From assembly GCF_000005505.3 (NCBI RefSeq), contig NC_016131.3:16017501-16081500 (forward strand): a stretch of DNA of 64,000 nucleotides. The letters are read 5' to 3'. Shown here piece after piece: positions 10,815 through 21,409 of this stretch. How positions within the stretch are numbered: position 1 is the first letter of the stretch; the number at the start of each line of letters is the position of its first letter. The notes beneath the pieces were generated by a model. The model saw nothing but the letters and a program-made list of their open reading frames with translations. It did not search any database and was not told where the DNA came from. This stretch comes from Brachypodium distachyon. Lineage: Eukaryota > Streptophyta > Magnoliopsida > Poales > Poaceae. The position numbers and the translations under genes were made by a program.

Positions 10815-13800
10815 TCAGTTGGCGACTTCGTTGGCGCCGTACCGGGCGATCCAGACGTCGAGCGCCCCAAGCTTCTCCACCAGGTCGGAGAAGAAGGGGA
10901 TCAGCGTCGTGACGTCTGTCCCGTCCATTTCTGCTGCCTGTAACTCAAACTTGGGCAGCAGGTCGCGCAACGACTGGGCGATCTTCAACAGCTTCTCCGT
11001 CTCGATCTGCCGCTGTCCGATCAGCGTACCGTGATGGAGTCGAGCGTCATGCGCGGCCTTTTTAGCCTTGCGGACGTTGCCCTCCATCGCCGCGAGCTCC
11101 GCGGTCTTCGCCGCGATCTCGTTGCCGGCCTTGGCAAGCTCCTCCCGGACGGCGGCTAGCTCGGTCTCAAGCCTGGCCGCTCTGTCCTTGGCAGAATTGA
11201 GTTCGGCCTCGTGGTGAGCCGCCGCTCTCGCCGCGTCCTCGGTGGCCTCGACTTGCACCTCCAGCATGACGTGGAGGCCTTGGATTTCACCGCGGTAGTT
11301 GGCGATCAGGACGCTTTTCTCGTCCAGACGGGACTGGGTCGTCGCGAGCACCTCGGCGTGCTCCTTCCGAGCCACCTCGAGGGTGGCCGCCATCGTGTCC
11401 AGCTTCCCCTGAAGCTGCACGCGCTGAGCCTCCAGCTACTGGTGGATCTCGGCCTCCGAGACCATCGGCTCCCAGGCGGCCTCCAGGGCTTGTCGGGCCA
11501 ACCGTGCCTCCTCTTCGGCGAGGCGCGTCTCCTCGCACAGCCGGGAGAGTTCTCGCCGCTCTCTCTCCACGGCCTCCCGCACCTCGCCGAGCTAGTTCTT
11601 GGCGGCGGTGTGGTGCTCCCTCACCTCATTGAAGGAGGTGACGAAAGCCAATTACTGGTCCCTGACGGCGTCCAGGAACCGGTGCCCCCGCTCGAAGATG
11701 CTTGGATCCCAGGTAAGGGGGTTCCAAGCGACCCCGGCGAGGGTGCTGAGGTCAGTACCGGGGAGGGCCGTCGAGGACGGTGAAGCCCCTGCTGCTAAAG
11801 CGGAGCTGTGCTCGGGGTCGCCAGCCTGCTCCCAGGGGTTTTGCTGTCCTTCCTCAACAACTTCCCCTGCGCCTACGCCCAGGGACTCCGGGGCTGGGGA
11901 AGCTTCCCTACTCCTGGCGGGGGTTGCCCCCTGCTGGGCGGCAGGTGAGCTTGCGCCGGCCGCGCCCGCGCCTACGGGCGTGTCGCCGGGCGCAGCCGTC
12001 ACGGCGGCGGCGGTGCCCACTACTGCCGCTGAGTCCGCCACAGCGGGACTGGATGTGCGAGCCGGTTCCGGCTCCACCTCCGTCCCCATGGCCTCGACGA
12101 CCGGGTCAAGATCGACCACGGCCGCGCCCGTTCCGGGCATGGGCGCACTTGTGCCTGCAACAACGAAAAGCATGAAGATCGGCGAGTGATGGCGCTATTG
12201 AAGACGGACAAGGGTGACCACGGTAGTTACCTTGCGCAGCCGTCGGGCTTGCCAGGGGAGCCTCCCCTGCCTCGCCTGCGCCGGCGGGAGTGTCCAAGAG
12301 GCTTGCCGCGGGCGAGCTGCCACTCACTACAGAAAAAAGGTATGTTCATAAATTCGGCTAACAAAAATTGCAATTGTAGAGGAATAACGAGGACATACCG
12401 GCTACCGGCCCTGCCTCCATTGGGGCTGGGTCGCCAAGGGACACGCCCGTGTCGCTGCCGGCCCCTGCGGCGGTGGGGTCGGCGGCACCGCTGGTGTCGG
12501 CGCGCGTCCTCTTGCTGGGTGTACCGGGCGGGGAATCGCTCCTCGCCCTCTTGCTGGCACCCACCGGCGAGGAGGACTTCGGGGGGTTACGCCGGAGCGC
12601 GAAACCCCGGAAGATCCCCCGAGCAGGTGACGCCGTGGGCGCCCGCGGAGTCGTCGTGACCAGGAGAGCTCCGGGTGTCGTCGGCGAGACCGCCGCGGCG
12701 CCGGGAGCCAAACTCGCGGAGGCCCCTGCTTCCGGGGCGAAGGCGGTTGCCGGTGACCCCTGCAGGCGCTAGCGCTGCCGTGGTACCGGCGAGCACCCCG
12801 GGACCGGCTCCCGCCACGGTGCCGGCGGCTGCCACCAAGACAGAGGCCGCCGCCGAGGCACCCGCGGCCCCTGTTGCTGCGTATGCCGTCGAGGTGCCGA
12901 CGGGCGCCCCTGAAGCCGCCGCCGCCGCGAGGTTGGTGGCCGCTGCTGGGGCGGACGTTGCCGTCGAGGAGGTAGCCGCGGCCGCTGCAAATGCCCTCGA
13001 TCTTCTCACGATCAAGGCCGCGCTGTCGCTGCTTTCCTTGTCGTCGTCCTCCACGGCGACGACCTCCGGGGACGCAGCCGCCTGGCCCACCTCATCGTCC
13101 AGCGACTGGAAGGAGGGCTAGCTGGGATCGGATCCGCCCCCGCTCTCCTCGAGCGCCTGCTTCTCGCGGGGTGCTTGCGGGGGAGCGTGCGGGACCCGGG
13201 TGGGGGTGTCGTCCATCAACCCCCACTCGTTGCAGGGTGGGAAGGCGCCAACGATGTCGCTGAGCGCCTTGACGTCGGCGTGGAGAGAGGAAACCCCCGA
13301 CGGGAACTCCGTCGATTGGAAGATATCGCCGGAGATCCCCCTCACCCATGTCCTGAGGGTCTCCAAGTCCATGCCGTCCGCCTGGAGGCGTGTCCTGTCC
13401 CCGGAACCTGTGTACATCGACGCGGGCCGGGAACGTAGCTGCAGCGGGGCAATACGCCGATGGACGAAGGTACGTGCCACGTCCACATCGGTGAGCCCCG
13501 CCAGCCGCAGCGCCTTGATCTTCTCCACGATGGGGGAAAGGTCGGCGTCGCGGTGGTACCTGTCCTGCCAGCCGTTTTGGGGTACCGACAACTCCGTCGG
13601 CGACTGGATGAACTCCTGGGGGGTCCTCCACTCGGACCCAGCACCAGTCGCCCCACCACTCTTTTTCAATCTTCTTCCCCGACCGGACGATGAACTCGGA
13701 CTTCATCTGATCGTGGGCGCGGAAGACCACCCCTGACGACATCGCCTTTGCGTTGTCAATGCGCGGGTAGAAGTAGTGGCAGAAGAGCCCCACCGACGGC

Positions 13801-14225
13801 ATCACCCCCACGAACGCCTCGCAAAGGAACTGGAAGGTGGCGAGGAGGAACAGCGAGGTGGGGTGGAGCTGCGCCACCCGCAACTGATAAGACTCCATCA
13901 GTGCGTGAAGGAACAGAGAGAAGGGCGGCACCATGCCGCGGAGGAGGAAGCGCGCGAACACCCGGAAATCGTTGTCCTGGTGCTCGGCGCCCGCCGAGAA
14001 GATCTGTGTCTCCCCGTGCTCGTTGAAGCTGGAGGCGACGGCATGCCGGAGCTTCCCCAGCGCCTCGCCGTTATAGCCGGGGCGGAAGAAGGCGACTGTG
14101 GCGCGCATCTCCCGCCTTTTCTGGTCCTTGGCGGCGGCCGCTTTGATTGCCGCTTCGGTCTTGCTCGTCGCGGCCTTCTTCGAGGTTTGGACCTCCTTCC
14201 CCTTCCTGGTGGTGGGGGGCGCCAT
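10815..14225 (-). pseudogene. antisense ORF of a Tat-type retrotransposon (putative gypsy-type transposon domain, PF04195-like)
   Basis: On the strand opposite gag-pol, an ATG at 14225 opens a frame whose first 200 codons contain RVFARFLLRGMVPPFSLFL, FLLATFQFLCEAFVGVMPSV and GLFCHYFYPR. I recognise this as the plant 'putative gypsy type transposon' domain. Near 13600 the frame shifts into the one ending at 13118 (WVRGISGDIFQSTEFPSG). After a stop comes an Ala-rich low-complexity stretch (13090-12587), then more fragments, and finally a predicted coiled coil with heptads (11420-10815; ARLETELAAVREELAKAGNE). The product's function is unknown. Relatives of the element carry the same antisense frame, so its retention is a lineage trait. 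This copy has several breaks. Confidence 0.8.
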
Positions 14226-14600
14226 GGAAAGCGAGGGCGGAAGCTAGCAGGAGCGCAGGGATGCGAGATGCGGAAGAGGATGGAGACCAAGAGGCAGAGT
14301 GTTGTTCCCTTTTTGGCAGCAGTGGTGGCTTTATGACGCCTGGCCGGTTCCGTACCCTACGGGTGCGCGGGTATAACTCCTAATCACTAGGAGTAATGCG
14401 CGGAGTGGCCTTAACTATCCTATTTAGGGGGGCGGGGTTAGGGCGGAGATCGTGCGTCCACTCCTCCGCTTGTAACGGCGCCGTACACGGGGCAGCGAAG
14501 GGACGAGGGCCCGCGACTGATCGGGGCCCACGCATCGGTTAAGGGCGTAGCCCGGCAACCGACCAGGGGAGACCCTTCCGGGAACAGGTGATGCCGGCCC

Positions 14601-14615
14601 ACGCCCGGGGGCTAC
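14601..14615 (+). other. polypurine-tract region before the 3' LTR
   Basis: ACGCCCGGGGGCTAC directly precedes the 3' LTR, where plus-strand DNA synthesis is primed. The purine run is short (GGGGG), so this rests mainly on position. Confidence 0.45.
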
Positions 14616-15570
14616 TGTCGCACCAGTGACACCTGGGGTACCACCGCTGCGCGATGCGTGGGCCCCGTTTCCGAGTTCCCGGAAATGTCTCATCCCGGGG
14701 AGCGTCTATGAGCTCCCCGGCAAGCTACCGGCCCGGAAGGGGCTAGCGGGGCTTCGGGGAATATTCCCGCCTGGTTCCCGGGTGTGTTGGGCCCGGGTGC
14801 TTCCCGGGGTCGACTTGCTGGGACTGGGGGTTCCCGGGCGCGTGCCCCCGCCTCGGGCATGGGGCCCAGAGGACAGCGCCACGCGGGCGCGTGGCGGGCG
14901 TGGGACGCGCGGTCCCACCAAGGCAAGGAGTAAGGCGCACGGCTCAGTAAACAAGCCGACCGACGGGTAGTTACCCGTCCGATCAAAGGAACAGTGGTTG
15001 TCCAATCCTACCCTAGGGTTTTATGCCCCTAGCAGCGGAGGTGGCACCCATGCACGCCACCAGCTCACCGGGGGGAGTTGAGTGCCTCCCTGTTGGACAC
15101 TTGTAGCCATGCACCGTGGCACCTGTGGCATCCCCTTGAGTATGAAAGGAGGACCCATGCCAACGGTCAGGGCAGGTCGGTTTTTTCAAGGGCTAGGCGG
15201 AAGATTAGTTGGCACCTGGGGACGGGCTCATAGCTTCCAGCATTGGCAGAGCGTGGTAAGGGGTACCTAGACACTGAGAGGAAGCCCGGGAACTTGCCCG
15301 GACAATTTGTAAACACTCAATTCCAAACTAATACCAGTTCAGACAAACAGGACGTAGGGTTTTACACCTCCGGGTGATCCGAACCTGTGTAAAAAACGTG
15401 CGTGTGTTTGTTCTTGGATTAGCGCGCACCACTAGTACTCCATCTCGCCGGTCCCACAGGGCCCTATCGGCCGTGCCGGTGATTGCCGGGGCTCTGCCCA
15501 GACGCCCCTACTGCACCTAAAAGGGGGCCGTGGCCGCACGCCCCCAGTGTCAGAGCACCGTGCGACGACA
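14616..15570 (+). repeat. 3' LTR (955 bp)
   Basis: Matches 1324-2312 from TGTCGCAC to GCGACGACA. By eye I count close to 60 substitutions in about 950 aligned positions, with one 30-40-bp and one single-base length difference. Confidence 0.93.
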
Positions 15571-15575
15571 ACGGG
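15571..15575. repeat. target-site duplication, right copy (ACGGG)
   Basis: Identical to 1319-1323, so the element inserted into a single ACGGG site and no recombination with another copy has replaced one end. Confidence 0.9.
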
Positions 15576-16320
15576 TGATCGCATTTTCTAAATTTATGCC
15601 GGTGGCCTAGTCTCTCGAAGATGCTCGTAGGGTGGGATGTACGTGCGTGTGAGTGCTTGCTTCGGTTGTGTGTTTCCTAAAAAAAATGCATGGCTCAGAT
15701 CCATGCTTTTCTTTTCTCGCCTATAGCTTCCAGCCGGCGATGTGTAGTCCAGTCAAGACCTTGGCATCCTACTGTCTTAACAAACAACAGAGTCATAGGT
15801 TCCTCCACCGGATCGATCCAACGACCCTCAACAGCAATCATCCATGTTCAATAATTACCCTTGCAGCCAGTTGGCTACACACGCATGCATGCATGCCAAA
15901 TTATCAGTGGTCTCATCTCATCGTACGTCCTCTGTCCGGCCCGGTTTAACGGAGCAGCAGCTAGCTATCTAGTTAGCTGTTCAACACAGACACAGACACA
16001 GACAAGGATTAATGCATGTTATCTGGTTTTTCTCTAATGGTAGTTCAGAAGAATGTCAACTGCTTGAGCTGTAGCGCTCCCAAGTAGTACTGCATGTGCG
16101 TTTGACCTTGATCACCACCACGCATGTTCGAGCTAGAGCTCCCAAGTTGGCTCCTCGACGCTACGACATTCTGCTTCTGCTCGGAGAATTATTCCCCCGG
16201 AAACATCGTCGTTAATCCCTCGCCAGCTAAGCTACCATTCTTAATCTTCAATCCGGGTCTCAGCTCAGACACGGCTGTCCTGTACTCCGTCAACCTCTCC
16301 TGTCTTAACTGGAGCTAAAG
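15576..16320. other. upstream region of the first peroxidase
   Basis: No gene seen. From about 15983 (a CACAGACACAGACA microsatellite) this sequence is duplicated at 20941-21290 upstream of the second peroxidase, so the promoter was copied together with the gene. Confidence 0.7.
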
Positions 16321-16326
16321 CTAAGC

Positions 16327-16334
16327 TATAAATA
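16327..16334 (+). promoter_or_regulatory. TATA box of peroxidase 1
   Basis: TATAAATA lies 99-106 bases before the ATG at 16433, and the same box is conserved in the second gene (21295-21302). Confidence 0.8.
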
Positions 16335-16432
16335 CGGGAGCAGATAAGCAGCGTCTTCTCATCACCAAATTAAGCTAGCTAACTGCCTAGCTCGATCGAG
16401 TGACCAGGAATTACAGCTGAGAGCTAGCGACG

Positions 16433-18440
16433 ATGGCCAAGCTGTTGGTCGCGCTGGCCGTGTTGCTGGTCGCGTTAATGGGCTGCGTGGCGCGGCCTTG
16501 CCAAGCAGGGTACGGGTATCCCAACCCGATGCCGCCCGCCCCGGGGAGGCCCAATCTTCCGCCTCCTGCCCAGGGGCCCAAGGCACCTTGCCATCCACCA
16601 CCTGGTCCAAGGGCGCCGATGAGACCTCCGCCGCCAAGCTCTCCCCCACCGCCCGCTCCGATAAGCACACCCAGCTCACCGCCACCTGCTCCCATAAGCA
16701 CACCCAGTCCTCCGCCCCCTGTCCCAATAACCACACCAAGCCCTCCGCCTCCTGCCCCGATAAGCCCATCGAGTCCACCGCCACCCGCACCGATAAGCAC
16801 ACCCAGCCCACCTCCGCCCACACTCAGCCCTCCACCGCCTGCCCCGATAAGCACACACAGCCCTCCTTCGCCCACAGCAAGCCCTCCGCCGCCCGCCCCG
16901 ATAAGCACACCAAGTCCACCTCCACCAGCCCCGGTAAGCACGTCCAACCCACCCCCACCCGTCCCTATAAGCACACCGAGCTCACTGCCGCCCACACCGA
17001 GCCCTCCGCCTCCCGTCCCGATAAGCACACCCAGCCCTCCGCCACCCGCCCCAATAAGCACACCCAGCCCTCCGCCTCCCGCCCCAATAAGCACCACCAG
17101 CCCACCGCCGCCCACACCTAGCCCTCCGCCTCCCGCCCCGATAAGCACACCGGGCCCACCTCCGCCGACCCCGAGCCCTCCGCCGCCCGCCCCGGTAAGC
17201 ACACCCAGCCCACCGCCACCCACACCTAGCCCCCCGCCGCCCGCCCCGATAAGCACACCGAGCCCACCGCCTCCCACACCCAGCCTTCCACCTCCCGCCC
17301 CAATAAGCACACCGAGCCCACCGCCACCCACACCTAGCCCTCCGCCGCCCTCCCCGATAAGCACACCGAGCCCACCGCCGCCAACACCTAGCCCTCCGCC
17401 TCCTCCACCATCCACGCCTAGCCCCCCGCTGCCGACCCCGAGCCCACTGCCTCCACAGGGACTCACCGTCGGCCACTACAACAATATATGTCTCCAAGCA
17501 GAAGCCATTGTCAGAAATGCTGTCAGTGCGGCTAGCGCCGGCACCATGGCCGGGCTCATCCGTCTCTTCTTCCATGACTGCTTCATCCGGGTAAGATTTA
17601 TCTTGCTAATGCATTTTCATGCATATGCATGCAAACAAATATCACCATATATACCGTTGATCGACGGTTGAACGTTACCTGCAGGGTTGCGATGCCTCCG
17701 TGCTGCTTGACCAGACCGATCCCAACAACCCGCCGGAGAAGCTCGGCGTCCCAAACCTGACCTTGCGAGGGTTCGAGGTGATCGACGCGGCCAGCGCCAA
17801 GATCCTGGAGGCATGCGGCAATGTCGTCTCATGCGCCGACATCCTGGCCTTCGCCAGCCGCGACGCCACCTTCTTCCTCAGCGGCAGGAAGGTCGACTTC
17901 GACATGCCTGCCGGCCGCTTCGACGGGAACGTGTCCTTGGCCAGCGAGACGCTCCCGAACCTGCCGCCGCCATTCGCCACCGTGAACGACCTCAAGGCCA
18001 ATTTTGCCTCCAAGGGGCTCACCGCCGACGAGATGGTCACCCTCTCCGGCGCACACACCATCGGAGTCTCCCACTGCTCGTCCTTCTCCAGCCGCCTCAC
18101 CAGCACTTCCGACATGGAACCTGGGCTCAAAAGCTCCCTGCAGAGTCAATGCAGTTCCAACACCGGCAGCGACAACACGGTCTCACAAGACTTGAGGACC
18201 CCCGACCAGCTGGACAACCAGTACTACAAGAACGTGCTCAGCCGCCAGGTGCTCTTCGAGTCAGACGCCGCGCTCTTGACGGCGACGGACACAAGCGCGG
18301 CAGTGCGCGCCAACGCCGGGGACACGGGCCAGTGGGAGGAGAAGTTCAAGGCAGCCATGGTGAAGATGGGTGCCATCGAGGTCAAGAGCAGAGCCAACGG
18401 CGAGATCAGGAGGAGCTGTCGCGTCGTTAACACAAGATAG
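16433..18440 (+). CDS. class III peroxidase with extensin-like proline-rich N-terminal domain (copy 1)
   Basis: Two exons, 16433-17590 and 17685-18440, joined in phase 0 by a 94-bp GT-AG intron; 637 residues. Residues 1-25 are a signal peptide (hydrophobic run, then CQA/GYGYP), so the protein should be secreted. Residues about 60-340 are Pro-rich repeats of the SPPPPAPISTP type, the Ser-Pro4 pattern that is hydroxylated and glycosylated in wall extensins. Residues 341-637 are a class III peroxidase: distal Arg377 and His381 in RLFFHDCF, proximal haem-ligand His510 in TLSGAHTIG, plus the expected cysteines. The single intron after FHDCFIR is the first conserved intron site of the family; others are missing. 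The family uses H2O2 to oxidise phenolics and tyrosines in the wall. The Pro-rich part may anchor the enzyme there (inference). Confidence 0.93.
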
Positions 18441-18787
18441 AGATCATGGGCTGCTTGCGATCAGATCGATCCATTGCAAGTTCTCGACGACTTGTGAATA
18501 AGCTCGCGCTTTCTCCCTGTGCTTGGAATTTGGATTAGTTCCCATTTGTTGCTTAACCCTTTCTTTTACATCTCTCTCTCTCTCGATTCTTTCCAATTTG
18601 TATTACCTCCTCTCTAGTGTTGTACTAGTTTCTCGTTTGACTTACACTAATTGTAACATTTTGTACAATGATGTGAAGAGATCATAATGGTTCTTTAATT
18701 ATTCAGATTTATATGTGTGATATATGTCCACTTTTAAAGAAGAATTTCTATGCTGAGATGTGATTTATATGTTATCACAAGTATTTA
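18441..18787. other. 3' region of peroxidase 1
   Basis: Homologous to 23320-23550 after the second peroxidase, including the GTGAATAAGCTCGCGCT stretch after the stop and a shared CAATTATTCAGATTTATA block. It contains a (CT)n microsatellite near 18570. Homology stops at about 18787, where the downstream insertion begins. Confidence 0.7.
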
Positions 18788-20698
18788 GTAATTAATAGTC
18801 GTGGATTCTTATTGCCATCACAAACTCTTTTTACATAGAAAAAAATGTTACACTTACATTATACTGGACCGGTAAGACCTGATCAACAAACTTATACAAA
18901 CTTATGGCATTCTGGCTTGGCTTCACGAAGTGCTCAAGACGGCTTTACCCCCAGTCCAATTACATGTTGTCACTGAGAAATAACGACATGGTACGTACTG
19001 CCCAAATACGATGAAGCGTGAGACCACGAAGCGGTGAAGAGCGGTAAGAAGATGCGGAGCCAGGCGTCGGAGCGTTGTTGCACGATGCAACGAGGTGTCA
19101 TGTGGCGACGTTCCTTGTGGAGCGGGGCACCAGGCGTGGCCTGAATGCCTGACGTGAGTACGTGACATAACGGAGTATTTTTTTAGATGCCCATCAATTT
19201 TTTTTATCATGGAAAATAATTCTTTGTTCTTTGAGTCAACAAATCAGTACGGGAACAATTATGCCATATATGATTTTAACTATAATTATAGATTTATTTC
19301 ACTTTTGCACACTAAACAAATTATCTAATATCTAATTAAAGTAACATAAATTTTACGACGTAGATTGATCCAAAGTGTTGTCGTACGGCTAAGATTAATT
19401 AGGAGATAATAAAGCCCTTTGCGATGTTGTATAGATCTAACTCCTAATTGGAAAAGAACTACAAGACAAGTAGACGGGGTGCATAACACATGATGCAGAT
19501 ATAATTTAGAAAGAATATTACTGCACAAAGTGGTTGTGTTAAAACCGACAAAGTCTCAATTCTCATCATTGAATAAAATATATATTAGAGTAATAATATG
19601 TGTTTCTTAGGGTCGCTCTCATTGCCAATAAAGTATTCATGAATAATATGAATGTACAATGTCCAAAATGATTTTGCAAAAGTTTTAGAGTCCAGATTTG
19701 CCATAACTTAATAAAAGCAATCCAATCAAAGTGTGATGATCCATAAATCAACCACGAAGAAAAAAGGAAAATCGGAAACTACAAATTTATCATATGTTCG
19801 AGACCTTAAGACTCCAGCAAAAAAGTCAAACCGGAACTAACTACTCCTGCTATCGTGGCATCCTGCCATGCCACAACCACAACATGAGATGTTCAGCAAA
19901 TGATGTGATGCTGAAAAGGGATAGATTTTGAAAAAAGAAATAGAAATGAAAAGATTGTGGCGTAAATGATATGTGTATCAGATGGAAAAACATGTCTAGC
20001 AGGCACATTCATCTTCCATACATCCACAGATGCACTGTTGCCGGATCCATGCCCGCGTCAACATCCGTTGGCCAGTAGCGAGAGATGTTCGACTTTAGGT
20101 ATCCGATGTGCGGCCGTGGATTTGGGACCATCCATGGTAGATTGGCTACCGGCTGGTGTTTCGTTGCGAGAGAAACAAACATAACAAAATAAGGGAGATT
20201 TCATGGAAAACGTAAAAAAAGAATCGAAGAAGTCACATAGGCCAATGGATGACGGGCCTAATAGATATCAGTTCTTACTGCATTATCCAGACAAAAAATC
20301 ACTAAGGATAAGAAAAGGCTAAACGTCTATAGTCGATGTCTAAAATAAAAAAAATTCAAATATCTGAAATAATTGAAAAAAACTACATTACCTGTAGAAG
20401 ATCAACACTTTGTATTGCACATGATGTTAATAAAACAAAACTCTTTCACTAAAATATGTAGTGACTAACTAATCTACAATATATTGTGTTATGAATTAAA
20501 AACCATCAAAGTATTCCGAACTATATATTTTGATATATAAATAATATAACAAATCAAATATTTCAAAAATCATTGAACATTTCCAAATAAAATACATCGA
20601 AATTGCATACAAAATGGATCTATGGTAAAACAAAAACATAAAAAAATCATTTCATTATACAATTCTAGCCGCGCAATCTACGCGGGTCACCCCGCTAG
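18788..20698 (+). mobile_element. Helitron-like insertion (3' end clear, 5' end unresolved)
   Basis: Absent from the duplicate unit, where GCATTTACTAAGGTTACA is uninterrupted (about 23550). The 3' end has the Helitron pattern: a short hairpin (CCGCG at 20669-20673 pairing with CGCGG at 20681-20685), about nine bases, then CTAG at 20695-20698 followed by host T. AT-rich sequence before it fits grass Helitrons. I could not find a convincing TC-type 5' end, so the left border comes only from loss of homology. No helicase is encoded, and open frames inside are short and unrecognised, so it is non-autonomous. Confidence 0.6.
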
Positions 20699-21294
20699 TG
20701 TTATTACTAAGGTTACAGATATTATTAATTCTGGAGTTGTTAACAAATTGTTACGAAGTAATGAACATTTGTAGCATGTATAAGAATATTCTCTGGACCA
20801 AGAGAATATCAAATTATTTTGAATATGGAAAAATATTTATTATTTATTTATTTTTTGAGCAGTGGAAAAATATTTATAGACTGCGTCTCATGCACGCGTG
20901 ACAGCCCACACATATTGTGAGGTATGCTGCCTACAAGACAGTCAGACACAGACACAGACACAGACAAGGATTAATGCATGTTATCTGGTTTTTCTCTAAT
21001 GGTAGTTCAGAAGAATGTCAACTGCTTGAGCTGTAGCGCTCCCCAAGCAGTACGTGCATGTGCGTTTGACCTTGATCACCACCACGCATGTTCGAGCTAG
21101 AGCTCCCAAGCTGGCTCCTCGACGCGACGACATTCTGCTTCTGCCCCGGAGAATTATTGCCCCGGAAACATCGTCGTTAATCCCTCGCCAGCTAAGCTAC
21201 CATTCTTAATCTTCGGGTCTCAGATCAGACACGGCTGTCCTGTACTCCGTCAACCTGTCCTGTCTTAACTGGCGCTAAAGCTAAGCTAGCTAGC

Positions 21295-21302
21295 TATAAA
21301 TA
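21295..21302 (+). promoter_or_regulatory. TATA box of peroxidase 2
   Basis: TATAAATA, 108-115 bases before the ATG at 21410, in sequence nearly identical to the copy 1 promoter. Confidence 0.8.
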
Positions 21303-21409
21303 CGAGAGCAGATAAGTAGCGTCTTCTCATCACCCAAGCTAGCTGCCTAGCTAGCTCGAGTGCTCGAACATCGGCACCCACAAGGAATTACAGCTGAGAG
21401 CCAGCGACG

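Larger units (their letters stand above)
1324..15570 (+). mobile_element. Ty3/gypsy LTR retrotransposon, Tat-like lineage, non-autonomous
   Basis: Structurally complete element of 14,247 bp with LTRs at 1324-2312 and 14616-15570, a primer-binding-site-like stretch just after the 5' LTR, gag, protease, reverse transcriptase, RNase H, a second RNase H-like domain, an integrase remnant, a 2.6-kb repeat-rich spacer, an antisense frame, a purine-rich tract and a 5-bp target duplication. Domain order (RNase H before integrase) places it in Ty3/gypsy. The extra RNase H and the antisense frame between integrase and 3' LTR are known traits of the Tat group in plants. gag and pol carry several stops, a frameshift and an integrase deletion, so it cannot move by itself. 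By eye the LTRs differ at roughly 6% of aligned sites plus a 30-40-bp indel. Confidence 0.93.

Noticed and set aside
16411..17466. Long minus-strand glycine-rich frame (351 codons) opposite peroxidase 1
   Set aside because: It is the complement of the Pro-rich repeats (CCN read backwards gives GGN); the plus strand has signal peptide, splice sites and a catalytic domain. The same applies to 21622-22347.
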